Notes: generated from the sequence alone by a model not told the origin. A stretch of 64,000 bases of DNA from RDXT01 sp033762375 (GCA_033762375.1 JANRLQ010000069.1:1-64000); one strand, 5' to 3'. Positions 1 through 9,177 are shown, numbered from the stretch's first letter. Program-made: numbers and translations.

Positions 1-218
1 GGTGATCCGTTCGGCAGGCGGCTTTACCGGTCAGGAAGGGCTGGTGCCGGTGGCTTCGAATGAACTGGATTCCGTATTTAAACTGGTGCGCCAAGGCCAC
101 GTAACCACTTCTGAGCATTGGACCAAAACCTGGAAACCTGCGTCCCTTACCACCTGCGAAACCTACCAATGGTATGGTTATGAACATCTAAGGGACCGTC
201 AATAAAGAACTTCCGCTT

Positions 219-614
219 TTGACTCGGTCTTTTGCACGAATACTGCGTCAAAAAAACCCTCATTTGGCTCGCCAAACTCGGTTTTTCTTCCTTGTCTTCG
301 CACAAAATCCCTTCGCAACATCTGGAATTTATTTTCTGAGTATTACTGAGTGGGAAATACTGGCTGGTGCCCGAAGCAAAACCCAGCAGGGACAATTTCA
401 GAAGGCATTGTCCCGCTATAACCTTATTGAGCTGGATACTGTTATTGCCCGTCATGCAGGTATTTTGCTTAAAACCTATTATCTGAGTCACGGCTTATTG
501 ATTCCGGATGCACTTATTGCTGCTACAGCCCTGCGACATGATCTCAAGCTTTATACGGCCAATATCAGGGATTTTCAATTTATCAAAAGTCTCCAACTTT
601 GGGAGCCTGTATGA
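219..614 (+). pseudogene. Truncated PIN-domain (VapC-like) toxin
   Basis: From about nt 325 the frame reads like the body and C-terminus of a VapC-type PIN-domain ribonuclease. It has the LSITEWEILAGA segment, a PDALIAATA segment with a conserved acidic residue, and the YTANIRDF tail matching the family's T-x-N-x-x-D-F motif. The family normally opens with a short strand carrying a catalytic Asp (a DTN/DTD motif) in the first ten residues. Here the first ~35 residues (Arg/Phe/Gln-rich) look like translated non-coding DNA and no such Asp is present. No VapB-like antitoxin is recognisable upstream. I infer a 5'-truncated, probably inactive remnant. The PIN identity is fairly safe; loss of activity is inference. 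Confidence 0.6.
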
Positions 615-742
615 ACATCCTGCGTCAGCTGCAGATGGCAGGGGCGGGGGACAGGGTTATATAGCCGATGCGTTGCCTGCGATAACACGTACTACCATTT
701 CGATCCAAAAGCGCTATATTCGCTGACCCAATGGGCCTGGCT

Positions 743-2308
743 ATGGAACTACCCTCCCGGATCGAGCTGCGAAACCTGCACCTGGAAGATTATGATGACC
801 TCAAAAAGGCCATGCTGCGGGCCTATGCCTCCATTGGGGACATGTACTGGGGCGAGCACGAGATCGCACGGCTGCTGGAGTTGTTTCCGGAAGGCCAGTT
901 GGCCCTGCTCGTGAATGGACGGGTCGCTGCCTGCGCCCTCTCGATCATCGTGGATTATGCCAGGTTTGGGGACAACCATACCTATGCCCAGATTACGGGC
1001 AATTTTATGTTTTCTACCCATGATCCCCAGGGTGATACGCTCTACGGGATTGAGGTATTTGTCCATCCCGAGTACCGGGGGCTGCGGCTGGGCCGGCGGT
1101 TGTACGATGCCCGCAAGGAGCTCTGCGAAAACCTCAACCTGCGGGCCATCGTAGCGGGCGGGCGTATTCCTAATTATGCCCAGTACGCTCACCTGTTCAC
1201 CCCAAGGCAGTACATCGAAAAAGTGCGCCTGAAGGACATCTTTGACCCGGTCCTGACCTTTCAGCTTTCCAATGATTTTCAGGTCAAAAAAATCCTCCGC
1301 AACTACCTCCTCGGGGATGTGGAGTCCCAGGAGTACGCGACCCTGCTGGAGTGGAGCAATATATATTATGAGCCAGAGGAGCGCCTGATCAATGCGCCCC
1401 GGACGGTGATCCGGATCGGAGTAGTCCAGTGGCAGATGCGGCACTTTGACGGGCTGGACGCCCTCATGGAGCAGGTGGAGTTTTTTATTGATGCGGTGAG
1501 CGGGTACCAGGCGGACTTTATCATCTTTCCGGAGCTGTTTAATGCACCGCTGATGACGGAGTTCAACCACCTGGGGGAGGCGCAGGCGATCCGGGAGCTG
1601 GCGCAGTTTACCGAGGAGATCCGTGACCGTTTTTGTACCCTGGCGGTTTCGTACAATATCAACATCATCGCTGGCAGTATGCCTACGCTGGACGGCACCC
1701 GGCTCCTCAATACATCCTATCTCTGCCGGCGGGACGGGGGCTGGGATGTCTACCACAAAATCCATATCACCCCGGCAGAACGTCGTGCCTGGGGGATGGT
1801 CGGCGGAGATCGGGTGAAGGTATTTGATACAGACTGTGGCAAAATCGGGATTCAGATTTGCTACGATGTAGAGTTTCCGGAGGTCTCACGCCTGTACGCC
1901 CAGCAGGGCATGCAGATTTTGTTTGTGCCGTTCCTGACCGACACCCGCAATGCGTACAACCGGGTGCGGCGCACCGCCCAGGCCCGGGCTGTGGAAAATG
2001 AGTGTTATGTGGTGATTGCCGGAAGCGTGGGCAACCTGCCCCGGGTCAACAACATGGACATCCAGTACGCGCAGTCAGCTATATTTTCGCCATCGGATTT
2101 TTCATTTCCGGCAGATGCGATCAATGCAGAAGCCACGCCCAATACCGAGATGATCGTCATCGGTGACATCAACCTGGAGCTTCTCAAGGAGTTGCACGAG
2201 TTTGGCAGTGTCCAGACCCGTAAGGACCGCCGCACCGATCTCTACGAAGTTGTACTCAAGCGCCGGGGCAGTGCCCGGCCAGACCATTTATCTGAAACCG
2301 AACTTTGA
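743..2308 (+). CDS. GNAT acetyltransferase-carbon-nitrogen hydrolase fusion
   Basis: Two-domain protein of about 521 residues. Residues ~5-190 form a GNAT N-acetyltransferase, with an acetyl-CoA-binding region around V-H-P-E-Y-R-G-L-R-L-G-R-R-L. Residues ~220-490 form a nitrilase/amidohydrolase domain. Its Glu-Lys-Cys triad is visible as FPELF, YHKIH and QICYD (E268, K343, C377 counted from an ATG at 731; four fewer from 743). The fusion is a known architecture in Bacteroidota and Proteobacteria, with unknown substrate. An ATG at 731 is also in frame; 743 (MELPSRIEL) fits family N-termini better. The stop lies 2 nt before the fabG ATG, so the two are probably co-transcribed. Confidence 0.9.
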   Translation: MELPSRIELRNLHLEDYDDLKKAMLRAYASIGDMYWGEHEIARLLELFPEGQLALLVNGRVAACALSIIVDYARFGDNHTYAQITGNFMFSTHDPQGDTLYGIEVFVHPEYRGLRLGRRLYDARKELCENLNLRAIVAGGRIPNYAQYAHLFTPRQYIEKVRLKDIFDPVLTFQLSNDFQVKKILRNYLLGDVESQEYATLLEWSNIYYEPEERLINAPRTVIRIGVVQWQMRHFDGLDALMEQVEFFIDAVSGYQADFIIFPELFNAPLMTEFNHLGEAQAIRELAQFTEEIRDRFCTLAVSYNINIIAGSMPTLDGTRLLNTSYLCRRDGGWDVYHKIHITPAERRAWGMVGGDRVKVFDTDCGKIGIQICYDVEFPEVSRLYAQQGMQILFVPFLTDTRNAYNRVRRTAQARAVENECYVVIAGSVGNLPRVNNMDIQYAQSAIFSPSDFSFPADAINAEATPNTEMIVIGDINLELLKELHEFGSVQTRKDRRTDLYEVVLKRRGSARPDHLSETEL

Positions 2309-2310
2309 TT

Positions 2311-3057
2311 ATGAAACTGCTCGAAGGAAAAGTTGCCCTGGTGACAGGTGCTACCCGCGGTATCGGCAAGGGAATCGCCGAGGCCTATGCTCGTCATGGC
2401 GCCACCGTCCTGTTTACGTACCGCGCCTCTGCTGAGAAAGCCGCTGCCCTGGAAGAAGAACTCCGTGCCCTGGGCGCTGTCGCCCAATCCTGGCAGGCGG
2501 ACGCTGCGGATTTTGCGGCTACTCAGGCCATCGTGGATGAGATCATCAAAACCTATGGCCAGCTCGATATTATCGTCAACAATGCAGGTATCACCCAGGA
2601 CAACCTCCTCCTGCGTATGAACGAGTCACAGTGGGACCAGGTGATCCAGACCAACCTCAACAGTGTGTTTTATACGACCAAGGCGGCTATCAAACACATG
2701 ATGCGCAAGGGGGGGGTATTTATCAATATCGGCTCCGTCGTAGGGGTGCAGGGCAATGCAGGTCAGGCCAACTACGCTGCCTCCAAGGCCGGGATGATCG
2801 GCTTTACCAAATCACTGGCGCGGGAGATGGGGTCCCGTGGGATTCGGGCCAATGTCATTGCGCCGGGATTTATCTCGACGGAAATGACCGCCTCCCTCCC
2901 GGAAAAAGAGCTGGCCGGCTGGCTGGAAAATATCCCGCTCAAGCGGGCGGGTACGACCGAGGACGTAGCTAATCTCTGCGTGTTCCTCGCCTCTGACATG
3001 GCATCGTATATTACCGGCCAGGTTATCAACGTGGACGGTGGCATGGTCATGGCCTGA
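2311..3057 (+). CDS. fabG: 3-oxoacyl-[acyl-carrier-protein] reductase FabG
   Basis: Classical short-chain dehydrogenase of 248 residues, the usual FabG length. It carries the TGATRGIG dinucleotide-binding motif (12-19), NNAG (90-93), and the catalytic tetrad N115, S142, Y155, K159 (Y-A-A-S-K). The C-terminus ends in the ITGQVINVDGGMVMA block typical of FabG. It would reduce 3-oxoacyl-ACP with NADPH in fatty-acid elongation in the cytoplasm. ATG 2311 is preferred over an in-frame TTG at 2305 that overlaps the upstream stop. It lies directly behind the GNAT-nitrilase gene. No acpP or fabF lies next to it, so a role in another SDR pathway cannot be excluded. Confidence 0.92.
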   Translation: MKLLEGKVALVTGATRGIGKGIAEAYARHGATVLFTYRASAEKAAALEEELRALGAVAQSWQADAADFAATQAIVDEIIKTYGQLDIIVNNAGITQDNLLLRMNESQWDQVIQTNLNSVFYTTKAAIKHMMRKGGVFINIGSVVGVQGNAGQANYAASKAGMIGFTKSLAREMGSRGIRANVIAPGFISTEMTASLPEKELAGWLENIPLKRAGTTEDVANLCVFLASDMASYITGQVINVDGGMVMA

Positions 3058-3213
3058 GCAGCTTGCCGAAAAAATATCCGCACTGGGAGCCTGTCCGGGG
3101 CTGTATGTGGTCAGACCCGGCAGCTACCCTAACAGCGGTGCCTTCTTGATCGTTATTATTGTGTACTGGCCCCGCGTGTGGGCTGCATTCAGCACCTTCA
3201 ATCAACCTCAATC

Positions 3214-5358
3214 GTGGAGTTTGCCTTTCATCATTCGCCCTGGTGGCTGCTCCTGATCCTGCCTGCTGCCGGTGCCCTGGCCTGGTGGATGTACCGCCCT
3301 ACCCGGGATATGCTGCCACAGGGTGTCCGGTGGGCCCTGGGGGTGTTCCGGTTTCTGATCCTGGCCCTGATCGGCATCCTCCTGCTGGACCCGGTCCTCA
3401 CCTCGCTGCGGCGTATCGTCCGGCCGCCGGTAGTGGCTGTGCTGCAGGACGTCTCGGAGAGTATGGTGATACACCGGGACTCTGCCTTCGTGCGCACCGA
3501 GTATCCCCCCCTGCTCAAGTCCTTTGTGGAGCGGCTGACCCAGGGCGAAACCCAGGCGGACCTGTATGGATTTGCGGATCAGGTGTATGCCGGATTGACG
3601 CCGGACTCGCTGGCCTATACCGGGCAGACGACTCAGCTCAGCCAGGCCCTGCGGGATATGCGCTACCGGTACCAGAACCAAAACCTGGGCGCTATCGTGG
3701 TTGTCTCAGATGGGATCGTAAATGCAGGCGAAAATCCACTCTATAGCCTGGATCAACTCCGCCAACCTGTATACACAGTTTTGCTCGGCGATACGACACC
3801 CCAGCGGGACATTACCATCCAGGACGTACAGTACAATGAGATTGCCTACGCCGGCACTGAAACCCCTATCCTCGTAAAGGTACGCAGCACAGGATTTGAT
3901 CCGGCCGGGGTGAAGGTCAGCCTCAGCTCCGGCGGACGGGTGCTCGACACCCGGGACCTGTCTCTTGCCCGCAACAGCACAGGAGAGGTCAACCTGCTCA
4001 TCAAACCAGAAGGTACCGGCCTGCAAGCCTATCAGCTCAATGTCTCCCGCCTGGACGGGGAGATTTCGTACCGAAACAACACCCGCACGATTTATCTCAA
4101 TGTACTGGAGACACGGGTCAAAATAGCCCTGCTGGCAGGGTCTGCTCACCCGGACCTCGGGGCCCTGCGGCAGGCCTTTGACCGGACGTTGGGGTATGAA
4201 CTGACGGAGTTTGTCCTGAAGCGCCCCGGAGAGTTTGCTGAAGACCCTGCCAGGTACGACCTCGCAGCCTTTGACCTGATTATTCTCCACAACTATCCCC
4301 AGAGCAGTGCCGACCGGACAATGGTCAGTAAACTAGCCGACCTGATCAAAAACCAAAACAAACCGGTCATGTTTCTGATCGGGGCTTTTACGGACCTGCG
4401 GACACTTGCTCCGCTCTACGACTATATGGCCCTGACACCCCAGACCGTCACCAACAACGTGGAGGAAGCAGTGCCGGTTTTTACCTCTGCCTATCGCAAC
4501 CATGCCACCTATACCTTTCCGGAGGACTGGATCGCCTGGGCTGCGGCCTCTCCACCCCTCTACCGCAACCAATCCAACTGGCAGCCCCGCACCAATGCTG
4601 AAGTATATGCGACTGCCCGGATCAAAAATATCAACCTGACGTATCCGGTATTTGCCCTGCAAAGTTTCCTGGGGCGAAAAAATATGGTTCTGGTCGGGGA
4701 AAATTTCTGGCGTATGCGCGCCCATGCCTTCACGGAGAAGGAAGACTTTGAGTACTTTGACGGGTGGCTCTTTAACAATATCCGGTGGCTGATGGCCAAT
4801 GAGGATAAACGGAAGTTTCGGGTGACGACCTCCCGTCGGTTGTACACAGGTTCAGAGCCGGTTATTTTTAAGGCACAGGTGTATGACGACAGTTACAATC
4901 CCCTGCCCGGTGTCGAGATCAAGGTCAATGTAACCGGCCCTGGCAACCAGACAAGGGAGTATTTCCTGAACGAAACAGCTCCTGCCCGCTACGAGCTTGA
5001 GCTCCCTAATCAGGAGGAAGGAACGTATAGTTTTGTAGCCATTGGGACCAAAAATGGGGTCAAAGCAGGAGACGACCGTGGCCAGTATTCTATCGGGCGG
5101 TCCACCATCGAGCACCAGCGCCTCCAGGCAGACCAGGAGTTGCTCCGGCAGATGGCCCTGCGCTCCGGCGGCAAGTTTATCTATGCCCGCGACCTGCCCG
5201 CGCTGGCGGATTCGCTCAATGCACTTCCCGGCATGAAACCCGTCATTGAATACCCCAAAAAACGCAGTTCTCTCCACGATTTTATCTGGGTGCTGATCGC
5301 ACTTCTTACCCTCATGAGCGTGGAGTGGATCGTGCGCAAAGTGTATAGCCTGATATAA
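3214..5358 (+). CDS. Membrane-anchored VWA-domain protein
   Basis: About 714 residues. Two N-terminal membrane segments (~10-25 and ~43-60) precede a von Willebrand A-type domain with a MIDAS-like D-x-S-x-S (D79, S81, S83 in LQDVSESM) and a VVSDG strand. The long central part resembles a glutamine-amidotransferase-like fold followed by Ig-like beta domains. A final TM helix (~690-708) sits just before the C-terminus. Proteins of this layout are common and uncharacterised in Bacteroidota, and resemble BatA/BatB-type membrane VWA proteins. GTG 3214 puts HHSPWW immediately before the first TM, as in relatives; an in-frame start at 3178 would add 12 residues. There is no MoxR gene next to it. Confidence 0.8.
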   Translation: MEFAFHHSPWWLLLILPAAGALAWWMYRPTRDMLPQGVRWALGVFRFLILALIGILLLDPVLTSLRRIVRPPVVAVLQDVSESMVIHRDSAFVRTEYPPLLKSFVERLTQGETQADLYGFADQVYAGLTPDSLAYTGQTTQLSQALRDMRYRYQNQNLGAIVVVSDGIVNAGENPLYSLDQLRQPVYTVLLGDTTPQRDITIQDVQYNEIAYAGTETPILVKVRSTGFDPAGVKVSLSSGGRVLDTRDLSLARNSTGEVNLLIKPEGTGLQAYQLNVSRLDGEISYRNNTRTIYLNVLETRVKIALLAGSAHPDLGALRQAFDRTLGYELTEFVLKRPGEFAEDPARYDLAAFDLIILHNYPQSSADRTMVSKLADLIKNQNKPVMFLIGAFTDLRTLAPLYDYMALTPQTVTNNVEEAVPVFTSAYRNHATYTFPEDWIAWAAASPPLYRNQSNWQPRTNAEVYATARIKNINLTYPVFALQSFLGRKNMVLVGENFWRMRAHAFTEKEDFEYFDGWLFNNIRWLMANEDKRKFRVTTSRRLYTGSEPVIFKAQVYDDSYNPLPGVEIKVNVTGPGNQTREYFLNETAPARYELELPNQEEGTYSFVAIGTKNGVKAGDDRGQYSIGRSTIEHQRLQADQELLRQMALRSGGKFIYARDLPALADSLNALPGMKPVIEYPKKRSSLHDFIWVLIALLTLMSVEWIVRKVYSLI

Positions 5359-5388
5359 CCCGGAGGATGTGACCCCCCGCAGCATGAA

Positions 5389-5952
5389 ATGGAACAATTG
5401 ACCGCATATTTCTGCCGGATGGGTTTCAGCCAGGCAGACGCAGCAGCAATAGCAGCTTGTTTCAGTCTCCGGCCGCTGAGCAGGGGGGACTACTTCGTGC
5501 AGGAAGGACATATGGCGGACCAGATCGCGTATGTCGCGACCGGTATGCTGCGGTATTATAGCCTGTCCATTGAAGGGGAAGAACGTACGACCTATATCTC
5601 ACGGCCGGATACCTTTGTGGCCTCGCTGCTGAGTTATCTCACGGGAGCGCCAGCCCGTGAGTACATTTGCGCCCTGGCCGATACAGATATCTGGGTCATA
5701 CATAAGACAGATGTATTGGCCCTTCAGCAGCAGATTCCGGCATTCAAAGACTTCTATATCACCCTCATAGAGTGGCAGGTGTGTTGTATTGACAAGAGTA
5801 AATTTGACCTGATCGCCCTCTCAGCGGAGCAGCGGTATGAAAAAATCATGCGAGAGGAGCCTGAGTTAATCCGTCTTGTTCCCCTCCAGTACATTGCATC
5901 CATGATCGGGGTCACGCCCCGGCACCTGAGCCGGCTCCGGCACAAAAGCTGA
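5389..5952 (+). CDS. Crp/Fnr family transcriptional regulator
   Basis: 187 residues. Residues ~15-115 form a cyclic-nucleotide-binding-like beta-barrel (LSRGDYFVQEGHMADQIAYV, then G-M-L-R-Y-Y), and a short helix-turn-helix lies at ~155-187 (YIASMIGVTPRHLSRLR). The phosphate-binding cassette is not of the canonical cAMP-binding form, as in many Bacteroidota Crp/Fnr homologues, so the ligand is unknown. It starts 30 nt after the VWA gene. The beta-barrel and DUF4386 genes follow and could be its targets. The class III adenylate cyclase at 41.5 kb is a possible source of ligand, but this is only inference. Confidence 0.85.
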   Translation: MEQLTAYFCRMGFSQADAAAIAACFSLRPLSRGDYFVQEGHMADQIAYVATGMLRYYSLSIEGEERTTYISRPDTFVASLLSYLTGAPAREYICALADTDIWVIHKTDVLALQQQIPAFKDFYITLIEWQVCCIDKSKFDLIALSAEQRYEKIMREEPELIRLVPLQYIASMIGVTPRHLSRLRHKS

Positions 5953-6037
5953 GCCCCTGACGTTTCTGGACATATGTCCAGTAGCACCGGGCAGAATCCC
6001 CCGAGGTTTGTGCCGTACTATTAATGAACTGTACGAC

Positions 6038-6493
6038 ATGATCCGAATGATTTTTCTGTCTTGCCTGTTGGCAGTGGCCAGTATGGCAGCGGCGCAGCCG
6101 GTTTTTCCCCGGCATCAGCTCTCCATCCACGGGTTTCGGAACCCCTCCATCGGCATCGGGTACCAGCACCGTCAGGTATCTGTCCATGCCGGGTATTACC
6201 TCACCAATTTTACCAGCGGCGTCACGACCCGATTTGTCAAAACCGGCGTGAGTTATTGGTTTGCGCCAGTGGGCCGGCAAGAGATCCCCTCCGCCGCCTA
6301 TGTGGGCGTGAGTTACCTGCGCGGTCTCTCCCGCGACTATACCGACCTGAATGCCGTAGCTGCGGAGGCAGGATTCCGTTGGGTCGTATGGCGGGGCCTT
6401 GACCTCCGGCTGGGAGCTATCCTCCTGGCTGCTCCCGGACAGTCTCCCAAGCTGAATCCTACGCCTGGCATCAGTTATTCCTTTACCTGGTAA
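6038..6493 (+). CDS. Small secreted/outer-membrane beta-barrel-like protein
   Basis: 151 residues from ATG 6038. A signal peptide (MIRMIFLSCLLAVASMAAAQ) is followed by alternating aromatic/polar strands, ending with F-T-W as outer-membrane barrels often do. No named family recognised. An earlier in-frame ATG at 6008 would place ten residues in front of the signal peptide and is less likely. The stop lies 4 nt before the next gene's ATG, so both are probably translated from one message. Confidence 0.6.
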   Translation: MIRMIFLSCLLAVASMAAAQPVFPRHQLSIHGFRNPSIGIGYQHRQVSVHAGYYLTNFTSGVTTRFVKTGVSYWFAPVGRQEIPSAAYVGVSYLRGLSRDYTDLNAVAAEAGFRWVVWRGLDLRLGAILLAAPGQSPKLNPTPGISYSFTW

Positions 6494-6497
6494 TCCT

Positions 6498-7190
6498 ATG
6501 AAAACACATCAAATAACGGGCACGTTGCTGATCCTGGGGGTCATCGGTGTCCTGGTGCCTTATACTGTGCTGACGATGACATTTGACTACCCGGATGTCC
6601 TGCGTCGTGCTCCGGGCGATATCCTGACGGCTTTTCACGCAGGCGGCGTATCCCTGATCTGGACCTGGTGGGCTTTTGCGATCCTGGGTTTGCCGTTGCT
6701 GGTGGCCGCAGTACGGCTGGGGCAGGCGTATCCCGTAGTCCGCTGGGGTACTACCCTGGGGGTGATCGGCCTTACCGTACAGATGATAGGGCTGCTGCGG
6801 TGGGTATTTGTGGTGCCGGTGCTGGCGTCGGCTTATGTGGGGGGAAGTGAGATGACCCGTGAGGCAGCCAGGGTCGTATTTCAGGCTGTCCATCAGTATG
6901 GGGGTGTGGTGCTGGGCGAGCATATCGGACAACTTTTCACCATTGCCTGGACCCTGAGCCTCGTATATGCATTTGCCGGGACACAACCCCGCTGGATGAC
7001 GGTCCTCGGCTGCATCGCTTCGGTTATTTATCTTCTGGCGCAGGCCGAGCTCTTTGCGACCGTGATGCCTGGTTTTCCGGTCTGGGAGCCCGCCGGATTT
7101 ATCGGCAGTACGCTTTGGCTGGTGTGGTTGCTGTTGCTGGGGGTGCGGCTGGGATTTGTTCCTGCTTCACCAGCCCGGCAAGGTGCATAA
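6498..7190 (+). CDS. DUF4386-like integral membrane protein
   Basis: 230 residues with six to seven hydrophobic segments. It begins MKTHQITGTLLILGVIG, typical of DUF4386-type membrane proteins of unknown function. A conserved-looking loop with A-V-H-Q-Y-G-G-V-V-L-G-E-H sits mid-protein. It is tightly linked to the preceding small barrel-like gene and ends just before a perfect hairpin at 7199-7227. No catalytic motif is visible, and the family name is given with moderate certainty. Confidence 0.7.
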   Translation: MKTHQITGTLLILGVIGVLVPYTVLTMTFDYPDVLRRAPGDILTAFHAGGVSLIWTWWAFAILGLPLLVAAVRLGQAYPVVRWGTTLGVIGLTVQMIGLLRWVFVVPVLASAYVGGSEMTREAARVVFQAVHQYGGVVLGEHIGQLFTIAWTLSLVYAFAGTQPRWMTVLGCIASVIYLLAQAELFATVMPGFPVWEPAGFIGSTLWLVWLLLLGVRLGFVPASPARQGA

Positions 7191-7198
7191 GGAGACAT

Positions 7199-7227
7199 CC
7201 CCGCACGCAGTATACACACGTGCGGGG
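7199..7227. terminator. Hairpin between convergent genes
   Basis: Perfect 9-bp arms (CCCCGCACG / CGTGCGGGG) around an 11-nt loop, lying between a plus-strand gene ending at 7190 and a minus-strand gene ending at 7253. There is no clear U-run on either side, so it is a possible bidirectional terminator or mRNA 3' stabiliser. Confidence 0.5.
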
Positions 7228-7252
7228 AGACCCTGTGGTCCTGGCAGCCAGC

Positions 7253-7684
7253 TTACAGCGCCCGCATCCGGTTGTTCCGGCTGCCGTGCTCAACCTCAGC
7301 CAGGCCCAGGTGCTCCAGCAGCGGGGGGATATACATCCCAAAACGACCCCTGAAGCCCTTTTTGAGCCCATACCATCCGCCGACAGGGTTTTCGGGGGAG
7401 CGCCCCCAGGCTTCTACGGTACCTTCGCGGGCAGGCTTTTGTTCGTCCGCGCTGCCCAGTTCTATCCAGTCCCCATGCTGCTTCAGCATCGCATGCAGGT
7501 CTTCGATACATCGGATATCGTAGTGCAGGACCGTCGTGCCCACGGTGCAGACGAGGATGTCTTTTCCGTCTTTTTCGGCGACGTGGAGGGTATAATCAGA
7601 GGTGCGGGGCGGTGTCTGGAGCGGCAGCGGCCGATCCTGGGTGCCAATGGTTTCCCGGTAGTTCATAGGGGTCGGATCAGGCAT
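7253..7684 (-). CDS. Conserved protein of unknown function
   Basis: 143 residues from ATG 7684. Its start overlaps the stop of the upstream SRPBCC gene (ATG-CC-TGA), which signals translational coupling. The sequence is soluble, with an internal block KHGDWIELGSADEQKP and then a C-terminal block GGWYGLKKGFRGRFGMYIPP followed by EHLGLAEVEH and a basic tail. I recognise it as a conserved small family without a known role, not as a characterised enzyme. It is the last gene of a three-gene set: sigma factor, SRPBCC, this protein. Confidence 0.75.
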   Translation of the reverse strand: MPDPTPMNYRETIGTQDRPLPLQTPPRTSDYTLHVAEKDGKDILVCTVGTTVLHYDIRCIEDLHAMLKQHGDWIELGSADEQKPAREGTVEAWGRSPENPVGGWYGLKKGFRGRFGMYIPPLLEHLGLAEVEHGSRNNRMRAL

Positions 7685-8147
7685 GGGTGGATGATTCGGC
7701 GGCCCGCTTGAGGTCAGCCGTAAACTGCTCAAAAGAGGCGTCAAAAGAAGGGATCTGGCTGGCAAACAAGGGGAAAATGGGTCCCCCGATTTTTTCAGTC
7801 ATGGTAAACAGGGTACCCTGGGGGGCGGACTCCAGGGAATAGGTGCGGGTGCCCATTGCGTCACCCCAGCTCAGGCGGGCAGGGGCCATCATGGTTTTGA
7901 CTTTGAGGGCGAATGTGCGCTCCGGGGCAAGGGTACTTTTGAGTTTGATGCTGCTGCCGGGGCTTATTTCCCCTTCAATGGAGATAACGGTGGAGTTCCA
8001 CCTGGGATAATCGGCAGCGCGGGTCAGCAGGGACCAGATCACGGCAGGCTCGGCCTGTATGAGCTGCCGGATCGTGGTGGTGCGGCTGAAGGTCTGCCGC
8101 TCGGTGAGGGCGCGGCCTTCCTGATGGGTAGAGACAGGCGTTGACAT
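7677..8147 (-). CDS. SRPBCC-family lipid/ligand-binding protein
   Basis: 156 residues with the helix-grip pattern of SRPBCC/START-like proteins. It opens with a strand and W-S-L-L-T, then a D-Y-P-R-W-N block, and ends with a long C-terminal helix (F-E-Q-F-T-A-D-L-K-R-A-A). The family binds hydrophobic ligands or acts as Aha1/polyketide-cyclase-like chaperones or enzymes. It lies 77 nt downstream of the sigma-factor gene and overlaps the next gene by 8 nt. This suggests an operon in which the sigma factor drives an envelope or lipid-related response; the ligand is unknown. Confidence 0.8.
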   Translation of the reverse strand: MSTPVSTHQEGRALTERQTFSRTTTIRQLIQAEPAVIWSLLTRAADYPRWNSTVISIEGEISPGSSIKLKSTLAPERTFALKVKTMMAPARLSWGDAMGTRTYSLESAPQGTLFTMTEKIGGPIFPLFASQIPSFDASFEQFTADLKRAAESSTHA

Positions 8148-8224
8148 AGGATGATAAGGGTATGAAGCGATTGATAAAAGTGGCTACCAAACAGACGATC
8201 GGGCGGATCCAAACGATAGGATTT

Positions 8225-9031
8225 TTAGTCTTTTTCTGCCAGATATTTTTCCATGACCCTGCGGTTGTGCGCCAGGTGGTGTAGTTGCAGGGCATGGGCA
8301 CCAGAGGTATAAGGATCAATCTCCCGCAGCACCTCCATCCGCAGGTCCAGGAGCCGGGCCTTATCGGCCTGACCAGCGGCACGGACCATTTTGATCTTCA
8401 CCAGTTCTGCCTGTGCCTGCTGCTTGGGATTAAAGATGCCATTAAGCTCCGTACACTGGTGGCAGGTACCTTGCTGGTTGATGAGGGCGCACCGGGCTTC
8501 AAACAAGTCAGCCATTTTTTGCCGTGCAGCGTGCAGGTGGTACTTGACGAGTGCCTCCGTCATCTGGAGGATGGTGGCAACCTCCCGGAGCTGGAAGTCG
8601 TGGATTTCCTTGAGCAGCAGACATAGGTGCTGCTCCAGCGGGAGAGACTTGGCGATACACAAAAAGCAGAAGGCAATGTGTTCCCGTATCTCAAACTGCG
8701 CATGGGGTGAGGTCTCGGCGAGCTGCATCGCCTCCTGGAAGTGCGCCGGGTTTTGTAAGGTTGCCGTCTTACAGATGTCTGTCACGTGTTCCGGCCACCT
8801 TTTCTGTTGCCGCAGGAAGTCTATGGCCAGATGTGACGCGATCCTAAACAGCCAGGCCTTGAGAGACGACTCGTCCCGGAGGGTGTCCAGCCGCCCGACA
8901 GCCCGGAGCCAGGTGTCCTGTACCAGGTCCTCCGTGTCAGCGGCGCTGGCGGTCATGCGCAGCAGGTAGGTGCGCAGGTGCGGGCGCCACTGCTCAAAAG
9001 CAGCCGTAAAGGATTCTGGTGACAGCTCCAT
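8225..9031 (-). CDS. ECF-type sigma-70 factor with Cys-containing C-terminal extension
   Basis: 268 residues. Region 2 (~15-80: DTEDLVQDTWLRA, then SHLAIDFLR) and region 4 (~125-175: QLREVATILQMTEALVKYHL plus HAARQKM) are those of an extracytoplasmic-function sigma factor. Unlike a minimal ~190-residue ECF factor it carries an extra ~80-95 residues at the C-terminus with a C-x(n)-C-H-Q-C motif (CALINQQGTCHQC) and a basic helical tail. The extension could be a regulatory module sensing metal or redox in cis, in place of a separate anti-sigma factor, since none is encoded beside it. This is inference. Downstream on the same strand are the SRPBCC gene and the unknown protein. Confidence 0.85.
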   Translation of the reverse strand: MELSPESFTAAFEQWRPHLRTYLLRMTASAADTEDLVQDTWLRAVGRLDTLRDESSLKAWLFRIASHLAIDFLRQQKRWPEHVTDICKTATLQNPAHFQEAMQLAETSPHAQFEIREHIAFCFLCIAKSLPLEQHLCLLLKEIHDFQLREVATILQMTEALVKYHLHAARQKMADLFEARCALINQQGTCHQCTELNGIFNPKQQAQAELVKIKMVRAAGQADKARLLDLRMEVLREIDPYTSGAHALQLHHLAHNRRVMEKYLAEKD

Positions 9032-9177
9032 GTCCGACAGGTATCAGGCTGATTATTACAGGGTTAAGGTACCCTGAAAGATCAACAAAACCTAATGCCC
9101 GCCCGGCTCCGGGCCGGGACCGCTCCTCGTCATCAGGCCTCGCGGCGTAGCAGGAGCCTAGAAGACAAGGCAGGCGC

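Noticed and set aside
2..205. 67-codon open frame at the left edge
   Set aside because: Open from the edge but not recognisable as a protein family or an antitoxin; could be the tail of a gene outside the window, not enough to call.
749..1765. 338-codon minus-strand frame opposite the GNAT-nitrilase gene
   Set aside because: Shadow frame; the plus strand has the conserved catalytic motifs.
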